A stretch of 64,000 nt of DNA from Leptospira paudalimensis (lineage in GTDB: Bacteria > Spirochaetota > Leptospiria > Leptospirales > Leptospiraceae): assembly GCF_026151345.1 (NCBI RefSeq), contig NZ_JAMQPR010000001.1:62231-126230 (forward strand), given 5' to 3'. Position numbers and translations under genes: made by a program. Below, in pieces: positions 1 to 8,572 of this stretch; the stretch's first letter is position 1; each line of letters opens with the position of its first letter. Below the pieces are notes generated by a model, which saw only the letters and a list, made by a program, of their open reading frames with translations, searched no databases and was not told where the DNA came from.

Positions 1-335
1 ACATAGGTGGTGTGATTGCTCCTGGATTAAAAATATCCATGGATGCCTTAACGAGAAACACAGCCCAACTCCCTCCTATTGTATTTGGTTCCCCTTCTCG
101 TGTATTGGGAGAATCAACTGTAGAATCTATCCAAGCAGGTTTTTTCTTTGGTTGGATTGGCCTCTTGAAAGAAATTGTAAGAGCCATCAAGGAAGAACAT
201 CCTGGTGATTATGTGGTAGTGGGAACAGGTGGTCTTGTGACAACGATCCATGCTTCGCATAACCAAGTGTTTGATGAAATTGATCCAATGATGACTCTCA
301 AAGGATTAAAAATTTTAGCCGATTTAAATTCCTAA
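1..335 (+). CDS. coaX: type III pantothenate kinase, C-terminal part (cut by window edge)
   Basis: The frame is open from base 3 to a TAA at 333-335 and gives about 110 residues beginning IGGVIAPG. This matches the C-terminal ATPase-fold half of CoaX, which phosphorylates pantothenate in the first step of coenzyme A synthesis in the cytoplasm. Visible family marks are the GG..APGL segment, the [10 protein letters not shown] helix with the conserved glycine, and the VVGTGG strand-turn near the end. The N-terminal half, with the DxGN ATP-binding motif, lies outside the window. The 3' end overlaps the convergent SGNH hydrolase gene by 12 bp. The product assignment is confident; the true start cannot be seen. 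Confidence 0.88.
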   Translation, partial: IGGVIAPGLKISMDALTRNTAQLPPIVFGSPSRVLGESTVESIQAGFFFGWIGLLKEIVRAIKEEHPGDYVVVGTGGLVTTIHASHNQVFDEIDPMMTLKGLKILADLNS

Positions 336-971
336 GATTTTTTTTCGATACAACTCACCCATAATTTCATAGCCTATTTGGTTTGGATGAATTGGGTCTG
401 AGACCGGATACAATGGTACATCACCCTTGTAGGATTCAAATACTGATTCTACATCAATTATATCTATATTTTGTTTTTGAGATTTGATTTGGCGAAGAGT
501 TTCATTGTTGGTGCGTATTGTTTCCCGTATCGATGCCATATTTGTTCTTGGAATTAGGGTAAGATACACTATCGAATTTTGAGAGTTTTGCAAAAAATCA
601 ATTAAGGAACGTGTGCGAGTTTCATAACCAGAGGTTCCATAAACCATCGCATCGTTTGTTCCTAATTCAAAAATCCAAATCTGAGTTGGAATCTCATTCA
701 AACGATTTTTATTTTGTAACCAATCTTCTGTAGAGTAACCAGCGACTGAAAGATCCGTAACAGTAAATTCACTTGGTAATTTTTGTTTCAGGCCAAATCC
801 ATCTGACCATTGAGCGAGTGAATCTCCAACAATTGTGATTTTACGATTCAAAGAATTTGCTCCTAATAAAGACAGATATTGTTGCGATGGTTTATCTGAA
901 TGGTAACAAAATTGGAAACTAAACTGAAAAACAAAGTAACATAAGAAATGTTTTAAATTTGTCAGGTTCAT
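324..971 (-). CDS. SGNH/GDSL-family hydrolase, exported
   Basis: A 215-residue member of the SGNH esterase/acetylhydrolase fold. Block I is GDS with Ser51, block III is GTND at 104-107, and block V is DPIHP with Asp192 and His195, so the catalytic set is complete. The first 22 residues are hydrophobic and end in FQFC, which suggests export, although the lipobox is poor. I place the start at ATG 971 because it overlaps the upstream stop codon as ATGA; a longer reading frame would run into the upstream gene. Translational coupling to the GT39-like glycosyltransferase suggests work on a glycan or its acyl groups. The substrate is unknown. Confidence 0.8.
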   Translation of the reverse strand: MNLTNLKHFLCYFVFQFSFQFCYHSDKPSQQYLSLLGANSLNRKITIVGDSLAQWSDGFGLKQKLPSEFTVTDLSVAGYSTEDWLQNKNRLNEIPTQIWIFELGTNDAMVYGTSGYETRTRSLIDFLQNSQNSIVYLTLIPRTNMASIRETIRTNNETLRQIKSQKQNIDIIDVESVFESYKGDVPLYPVSDPIHPNQIGYEIMGELYRKKILGI

Positions 972-2401
972 TTTCTCGTATATACAATCGTTTTGTAATG
1001 TAACCAATGATTTGATGGAACGGGTATATCCCATTCTTTCCGAATCCAATTCCCGTTTTTTAAATATTCTTTGATGGTTTCATTAATCAGATTTTCATCA
1101 TAAAAGATAAAACTATCACGAGAATGGATCGTTTTGATATAAGTAGTTGATGGAAGTTCCAGTTCACCAGGAATAAATTCTAGAATATCCAAATCGGGGC
1201 GTTTGGATTTGAGATAAAAATAAGGGTCTGGTAAACTTTGAATGTATAGTGCTTTTGAATTTGTTAAACTTTTTTCAATCTTTTGAAAATGCAAAGTTTG
1301 GATTTCGTTTGCATCCGATTTTGACCAATGGATCGAAACCATTAAGATCATTGCAAGTAAGGATACTACAATCCCGATATATGGAATTTTGTTAAAGAAT
1401 GATTTTTCTTGGAGTAATAATGCCATTCCAAAAGCTAAAGGGAATAGACTATGGTATACATACCAACCTTCAGAAGAAGTATACAAAGCTACAAAAACAG
1501 ACAAAATCCAGACCCAAAATAAATTCCAAGAATTCATTCGATTTGTTTTGTTTTGGAAATGTTTGAAAGTCAAAAAACTTAAGCTTGCTAATTGCAAACA
1601 GATGATCACCAATCGAATTTTAGGAAATCCGAAACCAAATGAAAAAATCTTCAACTTATCAATGAATGTAAAAGTTTTGAGAAGGTTTTGTTTTCTCGTA
1701 AGTTGAGCACCAAACTGAATTTGAAACCATTCCCAATTGGGATGGATATAATAAATCCAACCCAATATTGGCAAAAGTCCACCTAACAAAAACCAAACTA
1801 TTTTTTTGATACCAAAATTTTGATATATTAAAAAGAGAGTGATGAGTCCAAAAGACGCACCAATAGGATGAGATAATGCGGAAAACGACAACATCAAACC
1901 AGCATAAAAAGGATTCCAATTCGATTTACTTTTGTTTGTTGCAAAGAGTAAACTTAGTATAAAAAAACATGCAGTGAGAGCTTCCATCCGAGCGACAGTT
2001 CCAAATCGAAACACTAGAGGTTCCCAAATTACACTTGCGAAAGCAATTTGAGCTGCAACCTCGGAAATCGAAAGCCTTTTGAGTAAAATGTAAAATCCAA
2101 GTGCAGTTAAGTAAATAATACAAACATTCGCTATGCGAAGGGTGATTAACGAATCAGGGAAAATAGATAATGTAAAACCTGAAAATAATAAATAACCGGG
2201 TGGCATCCATAATGTTTTGGATTCCATTCCTGGTATGAGTCCAGTGAGGACCTCGGTTTTTAAATGTCCTGTCTTCGCAAATGAGATGGCAGGTGAATAA
2301 AATAAAACCTCATCTGGCCATACAACAGGCAATACTCCTAAGTTGATACCAACTTGGAAACAATAGAGAAGGGAGATGAATAAAAACGAGGCGTAAGCCA
2401 C
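968..2401 (-). CDS. GT39-like integral membrane glycosyltransferase
   Basis: About 477 residues with roughly ten membrane helices and an acidic PDEV motif in the first periplasmic loop. This is the layout of ArnT/PMT-type (GT-C fold) enzymes that move sugars from polyprenyl-phosphate donors to lipid or protein acceptors at the outer face of the inner membrane. A basic stretch and further helices follow, with a soluble tail of about 90 residues. I chose GTG 2401, 7 nt after the stop of the STAS gene. An ATG at 2482 with AAGG upstream is possible but would overlap that gene by 74 bp. The 3' end overlaps the SGNH hydrolase by 4 bp. Donor and acceptor cannot be deduced. Confidence 0.75.
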   Translation of the reverse strand: MAYASFLFISLLYCFQVGINLGVLPVVWPDEVLFYSPAISFAKTGHLKTEVLTGLIPGMESKTLWMPPGYLLFSGFTLSIFPDSLITLRIANVCIIYLTALGFYILLKRLSISEVAAQIAFASVIWEPLVFRFGTVARMEALTACFFILSLLFATNKSKSNWNPFYAGLMLSFSALSHPIGASFGLITLFLIYQNFGIKKIVWFLLGGLLPILGWIYYIHPNWEWFQIQFGAQLTRKQNLLKTFTFIDKLKIFSFGFGFPKIRLVIICLQLASLSFLTFKHFQNKTNRMNSWNLFWVWILSVFVALYTSSEGWYVYHSLFPLAFGMALLLQEKSFFNKIPYIGIVVSLLAMILMVSIHWSKSDANEIQTLHFQKIEKSLTNSKALYIQSLPDPYFYLKSKRPDLDILEFIPGELELPSTTYIKTIHSRDSFIFYDENLINETIKEYLKNGNWIRKEWDIPVPSNHWLHYKTIVYTRK

Positions 2402-2408
2402 GTTCGTT

Positions 2409-2747
2409 CTACTTTGAGAGGGAATTAACGGCTTCTTGTTCCGTTTCGAAAACTTCAAACAAATCGAGTAGTTCCACAACATCAAAAACCTTTTTTACAG
2501 GTGGAGTGATGCAACAGAGTTTGAGTTTTCTTCCTTGTTTGTCGAGTTCTCGAACCATACCCACAAAGATACGAATCCCAGAAGAGGAGATATAGGATAT
2601 AAGCTCCAGGTTGATGATGATGTCACCTTCCCCGTTTTGCACGTCATCAGCTAATTTTGCCTCAACCTCATCAGAATGTGTAATGTCTAAACGACCATTG
2701 AGGTGAACGAGTGTGTGCTTTCCGATTTTTTTGGTTTTTATTTCCAA
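2409..2747 (-). CDS. STAS-domain anti-anti-sigma factor
   Basis: A 112-residue single STAS domain of the SpoIIAA/RsbV type. Such proteins bind a serine-kinase anti-sigma factor when unphosphorylated and release the sigma factor. The strand VHLNGRLDI, the helix around DEVEAKL and the phospho-acceptor loop ISYISSSGIRIF are clear; the usual DSSG is SSSG here, so the phosphorylatable serine is kept but the preceding Asp is not. No kinase or sigma gene adjoins it. Possible partners in this window are the SpoIIE phosphatases at 24753-27977 and 40970-43339, which are of the type that dephosphorylates such proteins; that link is inference. It is the first gene of a short minus-strand set with the GT39-like gene. 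Confidence 0.88.
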   Translation of the reverse strand: MEIKTKKIGKHTLVHLNGRLDITHSDEVEAKLADDVQNGEGDIIINLELISYISSSGIRIFVGMVRELDKQGRKLKLCCITPPVKKVFDVVELLDLFEVFETEQEAVNSLSK

Positions 2748-2802
2748 AGCGAGCCTACTTGGAGACTAGAATCTTTGAAAACACCAAAGGTTCAAGAAAT
2801 TT

Positions 2803-3420
2803 TTACGCCGCTTGGTTTCTGTTTCTCGTAAAAAGTCGAGGATCGTTGTGTTCTGCTTCAGGAATATGCAACATAATCCTCTGACGAGTGGAACGTGATG
2901 TCCGATGGCCTAAAAATTCTTGGATTTCCCAAACGGGGAAACCTTTTTGGTACAAATCGAGAGCAATCACATCTCTTAAAAAGGGAATATGGATTTCTCT
3001 AGAGATGAGACGGCTTGCATTTTTGAGAATTTTTTGTATGGTACGTGTTCGCAAAACTCCATCCCTTCCCGGGAAGAGATAATCACTTGGTAAAAACTCA
3101 CACGCATACCGATAGAGTTCGATCGCAAAATTGGGTTCAAGAAAGATATGACGCCTACGAAGGCGACCACCGTTCTTTAAATGGAAACGATTCATTTCTG
3201 AATTAAAATCTGCAACCTTCAGATGGATGAGTTCAGGTAAAGATAAACCAGTGCATACTAAGAATTTGATGATCAAATAGTGTAGGTGGTTACGGCATCT
3301 AAGTTTATGGAGTAAATTTCGGACTTCTGTTTGGTCTAACAGAGAGTTTTCAATTGTACAAACATCAACAGTAAGAATGTGTGGGAGTAAGGTTGGTAGT
3401 TTCAAATTAGTATTTAGCAT
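2803..3420 (-). CDS. tyrosine-recombinase-fold protein with degraded active site
   Basis: A 205-residue protein that aligns by eye with the catalytic domain of phage integrase/XerC-type recombinases and lacks most of the N-terminal core-binding domain. The family motif TGLRxxEL reads TGLSLPEL, so Arg I is Ser60. HxLR reads PFLR, so the His is Pro146 while Arg149 is kept. LGH is kept (His172). The position of the tyrosine nucleophile, nine residues after that His, is Arg181. Strand transfer is therefore unlikely and a DNA-binding or structural role is more plausible. ATG 3420 was chosen because a TATACT box lies between it and the alternative ATG 3462. There are no phage genes around it. Confidence 0.72.
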   Translation of the reverse strand: MLNTNLKLPTLLPHILTVDVCTIENSLLDQTEVRNLLHKLRCRNHLHYLIIKFLVCTGLSLPELIHLKVADFNSEMNRFHLKNGGRLRRRHIFLEPNFAIELYRYACEFLPSDYLFPGRDGVLRTRTIQKILKNASRLISREIHIPFLRDVIALDLYQKGFPVWEIQEFLGHRTSRSTRQRIMLHIPEAEHNDPRLFTRNRNQAA

Positions 3421-3610
3421 ATTTTTCTTGTGGAATGTATCAGAGTATAACAATCCATGCAATTAAATTGTCACCAAACCGTAGTTTTGGATCACTATTT
3501 TTGAAGAAATAAATTTCCTAGTTCATGTTTTTGCACGATGAATTTTTCTGCTTGATTCAATTTTAAAAAACGATTTTATCATTGGGAGAAACGATAAAGG
3601 ATCAATACAA

Positions 3611-4681
3611 ATGGACTCGCTGGAACTCAAAACAAATGACCCGGAACTTCAACTGACAAAAGAAGACATTCAAAAAGTTGAGGAATTAACCGGACAAATT
3701 AAACTCAATAATCCAAATGACATAGTTTCTTATGGATCCTCTGCCCAAGCCAAGGTATCTGATTTTGCGGATAAAGTTTTAGCTGAAATTAAAACGAAGG
3801 ATGCTGGTTATGCGGGTGATTTGTTAAATCAATTATTATTTAAAATCAAAGACTTGGACATGGATAGTTTTGCGGGGGAAGGAAGTACTCTTTCTAAAAT
3901 CCCATTGATCGGTGGTTTGTTTGATGTTTCTCGAAAATTTTTAGCAAAGTTTGAAGATCTAGAATCTCAAATTGGAAAAATTGTTGATGAACTGCATTCA
4001 GCAAGAACCAATCTCACAAAAGACATAACTTTATTGCAGGCGTTATACGAGAAGAACTTAGAATATTTCAAAGAAATTCAAATCTACATTGCCGCAGGTG
4101 ACAAAAAAATCCAAGAGTTACGAGACAAAATTCTTCCTGAAATGTTGGAAAAAGCAAAAGCGCAAGGAGATACCTTAGCATCCCAACAGTACCAAGATAT
4201 GGTGCAAATGGTGGATCGTTTTGAGAAAAAAATTCACGATCTCAAACTAACTAGAATCCTTTCACTGCAAACTGGCCCACAAATCCGTTTGATCCAAAGT
4301 GGAAACCAAGTGTTGGTTGAAAAAATCCAAAGTTCAATTTTAAATACAATCCCACTATGGAAAAATCAAATTGTGATCGCTCTTGGTTTGATGCGACAAA
4401 GAAAAGCCTTGGAAGCACAAAAACAAGTTTCAAAAACCACAAATGATTTGATTCAAAAAAATGCGGAGATGTTAAAGTCTGGTACAGTTGAGATTGCAAA
4501 AGAATCAGAAAAAGGAATCATTGAAATTGAAACACTTAAAAATGTGAACCAACAATTGATTGAAACGATTACCGAAACCTTAAAAATCCAGGAAGACGGA
4601 CGTCAAAAACGAAAGTTGGCGGAACAAGAGATGATCAAAATCGAATCCGATATCAAACAAAAACTGTTGGAATCTAAATAG
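3611..4681 (+). CDS. TelA/KlaA family (toxic anion resistance) protein
   Basis: A 356-residue, highly charged, helical cytoplasmic protein matching the TelA family, named for tellurite resistance on plasmids but widespread and of unclear biochemical function. The family core runs from about residue 60 to 350, with the conserved segment around IPLIGG.FD (about 97-104), then long coiled-coil helices. An AAAGGA ribosome-binding site lies about 10 nt before ATG. The next gene begins 1 nt after the stop and carries an XpaC-like region. TelA and XpaC genes are also neighbours in Bacillus, so the pair is probably one functional unit, perhaps in envelope stress. That role is inference. Confidence 0.82.
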   Translation: MDSLELKTNDPELQLTKEDIQKVEELTGQIKLNNPNDIVSYGSSAQAKVSDFADKVLAEIKTKDAGYAGDLLNQLLFKIKDLDMDSFAGEGSTLSKIPLIGGLFDVSRKFLAKFEDLESQIGKIVDELHSARTNLTKDITLLQALYEKNLEYFKEIQIYIAAGDKKIQELRDKILPEMLEKAKAQGDTLASQQYQDMVQMVDRFEKKIHDLKLTRILSLQTGPQIRLIQSGNQVLVEKIQSSILNTIPLWKNQIVIALGLMRQRKALEAQKQVSKTTNDLIQKNAEMLKSGTVEIAKESEKGIIEIETLKNVNQQLIETITETLKIQEDGRQKRKLAEQEMIKIESDIKQKLLESK

Positions 4682-4682
4682 A

Positions 4683-5552
4683 ATGACTGACATACAATTG
4701 GAACAAAACCAAGAAGAAAAAAAGTGGGCCAGAAGGGCCCATATCTCTACTTTACTCACTTATCCTATGGCATTATTGCCATTCCCTTTTTATTTTTCCT
4801 CACTTGGAGCAATGATTTATCCATTCGTGATGTGGTTATCTCGTGGTAAATCATCCTATTCCGCAAAACAATCATTAGAAGCAATGTATCTACAAGCACT
4901 CCTTTCTCTTGGATATTTTGGCTTTGGAACCAAGTTTGGTGATGACCGAGTATTACTTGTGTTCTCCTACGTATTTATGGCTTTTTTGCATGTTGTTTTT
5001 TTAGGAATTGCGATTTATCGAACAACAATAGGAAAACCACACCATTATCCATTTAGTTTTTTTCCATTACTCTTTTCATCTAATCGAACCAAGGAAAATT
5101 GGAATGAGTTAAAGAAAAAATTTGAAGATAAAGTAGAATTTTCTGAATATAAAACTCAAATGGAAAAGTTGGATTCCTTTCGATTATCCACTGAAAAAGA
5201 TGCAAAATTACTTACGGATACAAACCTACAAAGTCTGTGTAATGAATATTTGCATTCACTTTCAGATTTAAGAGTGAAACTAGCTGAAGATCCACTTTCG
5301 TATCGGAAAGCAAAACAATTCCTAAATTATTTTCCAGAAACTGTTTCCAAAATTCTGAGCCAATACATCAGAGTGAATCAAAATACAAATGCTCCTGATG
5401 CAGAAAAGAGAAAATCAGAGCTCAATTCTTTGTTAAGTGAAGTGATCAAAACTACAGAACAAGTTCGAAATAAATTGAATGCTGATGAAACCCTAAATTT
5501 AGATGTTGAGATCACCGCCATGAAGAAAAACATCGAATTTGGTGGGTATTAA
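4683..5552 (+). CDS. membrane protein with DUF4870-like and XpaC-like regions
   Basis: A 289-residue protein. Residues 15-120 hold about four membrane helices in the pattern of DUF4870 (TLLTYP.., PFVMWL, KQSLEA, then two long helices). Residues 140-289 are a soluble, charged helical domain resembling the C-terminal part of XpaC, a protein often encoded beside TelA. The gene starts 1 nt after the TelA stop and its TAA overlaps the next ATG by one base (TAATG), so the three genes are likely translated from one message. The XpaC call rests on fold pattern and context more than on a strong motif; an alternative is a lineage-specific membrane protein. Confidence 0.6.
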   Translation: MTDIQLEQNQEEKKWARRAHISTLLTYPMALLPFPFYFSSLGAMIYPFVMWLSRGKSSYSAKQSLEAMYLQALLSLGYFGFGTKFGDDRVLLVFSYVFMAFLHVVFLGIAIYRTTIGKPHHYPFSFFPLLFSSNRTKENWNELKKKFEDKVEFSEYKTQMEKLDSFRLSTEKDAKLLTDTNLQSLCNEYLHSLSDLRVKLAEDPLSYRKAKQFLNYFPETVSKILSQYIRVNQNTNAPDAEKRKSELNSLLSEVIKTTEQVRNKLNADETLNLDVEITAMKKNIEFGGY

Positions 5553-6364
5553 TGCATTCTGAATTACTTGATAGATCCTATCATTTTCTAAATTTTTTAC
5601 CGAATGTTGCGGACTTCCTCGTTGAAAAACACAAGGAATCAAATTTAAAAGTAGATGAAAAAAGTTTATACAACCTAGTAACAGAAGCTGACCTTAAAGC
5701 AGAATCGATGATCCTTGAGGAGATCCAAAAAAATTTTCCTTTGGATGGAATCTTATCAGAAGAACGTGGTGCCATTGAAGGTAGTTCTGGGTATACATGG
5801 GTAATCGATCCTTTGGATGGCACAACAAACTATACTCATGGTTTACCGCTCTATGGTGTTTCTGTTGGAGTTGTCGAAACAGAAACAATGGCACCTGTAA
5901 TTGGTATGGTTTTTTTTCCCGAACTAAATACGTATTACCATGCAATCAAGGGCCAAGGTGCCTTTCGCGAAAAAAAACAAATCCAAGTCTCCCAGACAAA
6001 GTCGATGAAAGACTCTCTTTTTGTGACGGGATTTCCATATGATAGAAATTTATCATTGGATACACTTATGCAATATTACAAATCGATTTTACAAAAATCG
6101 AGAGGTATCCGACGAACAGGTGCCGCAACATTAGACTTATGTTGGTTAGCTGAAGGAAAATTTGAAGGTTATTACGAATTAGGATTAAAACCTTGGGATA
6201 TGGCAGCTGCAGGACTCATCGTCATGGAAGCAAAGGGAAAATTAACTTCTATGGACGGTAATGATTTTTCCATAATGATCCCGAGTTTACTTGCAAGTAA
6301 TGGTTACGTACATGAGTATTTGTTAGCAGAGTTTGAAGGGCAAATCAACCGAGTAGTTTATTGA
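5552..6364 (+). CDS. suhB: inositol-1-monophosphatase family protein
   Basis: A 270-residue Mg2+-dependent sugar-phosphate phosphatase of the IMPase/SuhB family. The metal site is intact: Glu70-Glu71 in SEERG, DPLDGT at 86-91, and the downstream WDMAA motif with its Asp. Family members hydrolyse inositol-1-phosphate or related sugar phosphates, and SuhB also takes part in rRNA transcription in some bacteria. It is the last gene of the TelA operon, with a 1 bp overlap at its start, and its 3' end overlaps the convergent glycosyltransferase by 20 bp. Substrate choice among inositol phosphate, fructose-1,6-bisphosphate or PAP cannot be settled from sequence alone. Confidence 0.88.
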   Translation: MHSELLDRSYHFLNFLPNVADFLVEKHKESNLKVDEKSLYNLVTEADLKAESMILEEIQKNFPLDGILSEERGAIEGSSGYTWVIDPLDGTTNYTHGLPLYGVSVGVVETETMAPVIGMVFFPELNTYYHAIKGQGAFREKKQIQVSQTKSMKDSLFVTGFPYDRNLSLDTLMQYYKSILQKSRGIRRTGAATLDLCWLAEGKFEGYYELGLKPWDMAAAGLIVMEAKGKLTSMDGNDFSIMIPSLLASNGYVHEYLLAEFEGQINRVVY

Positions 6365-7520
6365 CCATTTGGTTGAGTTTTGTTTGAATCACTTCCTTTG
6401 AAAAATTAGCGAGTACATACTTTCTACCATTTTTTCCTAATCGAACTTTCAGATTCTCATTTTCTAAAAGGTATTCCAACATTCTTTGGAATGAAATTTT
6501 ATCCGAATAATACAATCCACCTTGACTTCGAATACAATGACCTTTCATTACCGATGAGTTAGCATTTACCAAAACAGGTTTTTCCTGAAGCCAAGATTCC
6601 ATAATAGAAATAGAAAAACTTTCATAAGCTGATGGATTTATCAAAAGATAGGATTTTTGAATTTCAGAAATTTTTTCTTCTTCTGATACAAATCCTGAAA
6701 ATAGAATCTCTTTTTCTTTTGAAATATCCATTGAAAACACTGAACCTAAACATTTGAGATTCACATCCGTTCGATGGCTTAGGTTTTTCCAATCATGATA
6801 GTCTTGGAATAGTTCAGGATAACCTTTCGCTGGTTCAATTCGACCAATTGTTAAAAGTTGGATTGTATTACTTTTAGATATTGAATATTGATTAGATTGA
6901 AACTGATCTTCGACGTAGGTACCTATTAAAAAGTAATCCTTTGCTCGTTGGTTCGTATAAGATTCGTATACTGCTAATTCTTCAGGTGCATTAAAACTAT
7001 AGACATAGTGATTTAAGTATGTTTGTTTATAAATCGGTAATCGGAATGGAGGTTCAGCATGGAAAGTCGGAACAATTACAAATGGTATTTTGAGCAAAGG
7101 GATACTCATTACTACAGGATAATATAAATATCCAATTAATATGACCAAATCATACTCAAATTGATTTTTTGAAACATAGTCAATTAAGTCTGGAGAATAG
7201 GGACCTTGTTCTTTTATAAAATTCATTTGGTCTTTCATTGAGACCGCATCACCCGCAACCAAACATTGATTTAGTATTTTATTCATGTAATCAATATTTC
7301 GTTTTTTCCTAACTTCAAAACGAATGATTTTATATCGATTTTCGTTTGTTACTCCTGATTTAAATTCATTTTCCCAAGTAACATAATTTTTTGCCGAAGT
7401 TGTACAAACTGTAACATCATGTGTCTCTGATAATATCTCTACATAATCAAAGGCTAATTTTTCTGCACCACCTGATGCGTTTTGTAAAAATCGTGGTGTA
7501 ATGAGTAGAATTTTTGCCAT
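6345..7520 (-). CDS. glycosyltransferase family 4 protein (surface glycan)
   Basis: A 391-residue GT-B fold glycosyltransferase. The N-terminal acceptor domain opens with a glycine-rich GGAEK loop. The donor domain starts at LLTIGRIEPAKG (about 225), and the nucleotide-sugar EX7E-like motif lies in YESFSISIMES. It has no membrane segment and probably acts on lipid-linked sugar at the inner face of the membrane. It is the last gene of a four-gene minus-strand cluster (10654 to 6345) with 2 nt to the preceding gene. It differs clearly from the two neighbouring transferases, which resemble each other. The sugar specificity is unknown. Confidence 0.82.
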   Translation of the reverse strand: MAKILLITPRFLQNASGGAEKLAFDYVEILSETHDVTVCTTSAKNYVTWENEFKSGVTNENRYKIIRFEVRKKRNIDYMNKILNQCLVAGDAVSMKDQMNFIKEQGPYSPDLIDYVSKNQFEYDLVILIGYLYYPVVMSIPLLKIPFVIVPTFHAEPPFRLPIYKQTYLNHYVYSFNAPEELAVYESYTNQRAKDYFLIGTYVEDQFQSNQYSISKSNTIQLLTIGRIEPAKGYPELFQDYHDWKNLSHRTDVNLKCLGSVFSMDISKEKEILFSGFVSEEEKISEIQKSYLLINPSAYESFSISIMESWLQEKPVLVNANSSVMKGHCIRSQGGLYYSDKISFQRMLEYLLENENLKVRLGKNGRKYVLANFSKEVIQTKLNQMVNKLLG

Positions 7521-7522
7521 CG

Positions 7523-8572
7523 TTAATTTTTGATAACTTCTAACAAAGGTAAAATGCTCGTAGATTTTAAATAAGCATCAAGCCTTAAGTTTTGATGATA
7601 AATGAGGTTATTTCGATATTCTGTATTGGTAAAAATTTTACTAATATCTCTCGTTATTTTGTCAAAGTTTTTAGTTTCAAAAAGAATTCCAGAATTTCCA
7701 AGCGTTTCTGGAACAGCACCAGCAGCATAAGCGACTACAGGCATCTGAAAATGCATTGCTTCCAATAATGGAACACAAAATCCTTCATGTTCACTCATTG
7801 ATAAAAACAAATTACTTTCTTGGTAAATTTGTTTTACCATAGTTTCATCGACATAAGAAATAATTTTTACTTCATTCAGTAAATCTAGTTGTGAAATCAT
7901 AAAGTTGAGTTCATCTAAATAAGATTGTTGGTCGGGGTTACAAAAACCTAACATACGTAGAGAAAACTGATTTCCGAAATTCGATTTCCAAGTTCTCGCA
8001 AAACGAATTAAATCATCTTGGCATTTGTTAGGTGCAATTCTACCTACAAATAGGAAGGATGGAAATTGAAATGTTTTTAATCTTGATTCAATGTGATTGT
8101 GGTCCCATTTTTGAAAATTTAAGTGTAGTGGAAAATGTTTTGCGTGTTTGAAACCTAAATGAATGAGTTCACTCAAATTAAAATTGGAGACAGCAAAAGA
8201 ATGTTGGAAATTTTCTCGAATGATTTCCAAATCTTCTCTACCTTTTCTAAGTAGATAACTGAAACGTAGGTCATAAGGTTCAAAAAAGTTCTCTGGCGTT
8301 ACGTTATGATAAATTAGTATTTTTTTATTTGGATATTGTAATAAAAAATCTAATACTTTAGAGTGTATGGAATGATGGTAAACAATTACATCGTTTTCCT
8401 GAATTTTCACTTTTGCAATTTTTTCTGCAAACTTACGGTCACTGGACAATACATTTTCAGCGTAGATATTTCCTTGATAACCTTCCTTTGCTAATAGACG
8501 TTTAATCTCTAACATCTCCTGAGAGATTGCATCACCTAACTGGAATCCTGCTGAAAACTGATGAATGTTCAT
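7523..8572 (-). CDS. glycosyltransferase family 4 protein (paralogue A)
   Basis: A 349-residue GT-B glycosyltransferase. The donor-domain entry FVGRIAPNK lies near residue 175, and the catalytic EX7E motif is SEHEGFCVPLLEA, followed by the conserved turn VVAYAAGAVPET. It shares this motif block almost word for word with the next gene upstream (8569-9639), so the two probably arose by duplication and add related sugars. It overlaps that gene by 4 bp (ATGA) and is therefore translationally coupled. It probably belongs to O-antigen or another surface-polysaccharide pathway, judging from the cluster. Acceptor and donor are unknown. Confidence 0.83.
   Translation of the reverse strand: MNIHQFSAGFQLGDAISQEMLEIKRLLAKEGYQGNIYAENVLSSDRKFAEKIAKVKIQENDVIVYHHSIHSKVLDFLLQYPNKKILIYHNVTPENFFEPYDLRFSYLLRKGREDLEIIRENFQHSFAVSNFNLSELIHLGFKHAKHFPLHLNFQKWDHNHIESRLKTFQFPSFLFVGRIAPNKCQDDLIRFARTWKSNFGNQFSLRMLGFCNPDQQSYLDELNFMISQLDLLNEVKIISYVDETMVKQIYQESNLFLSMSEHEGFCVPLLEAMHFQMPVVAYAAGAVPETLGNSGILFETKNFDKITRDISKIFTNTEYRNNLIYHQNLRLDAYLKSTSILPLLEVIKN

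Noticed and set aside
1389..1706. Plus-strand frame of 105 codons
   Set aside because: It is antisense to the GT39-like gene, and its Lys-rich product comes from the complement of hydrophobic codons.
968..2485. Longer start (TTG 2485 or ATG 2482) for the GT39-like gene
   Set aside because: It would overlap the STAS gene by at least 74 bp; GTG 2401 fits directly after the STAS stop.
2803..3420. Recombinase gene as sign of a prophage or genomic island
   Set aside because: No phage, transposase, tRNA or attachment repeats were found around it, and the active site is degraded.
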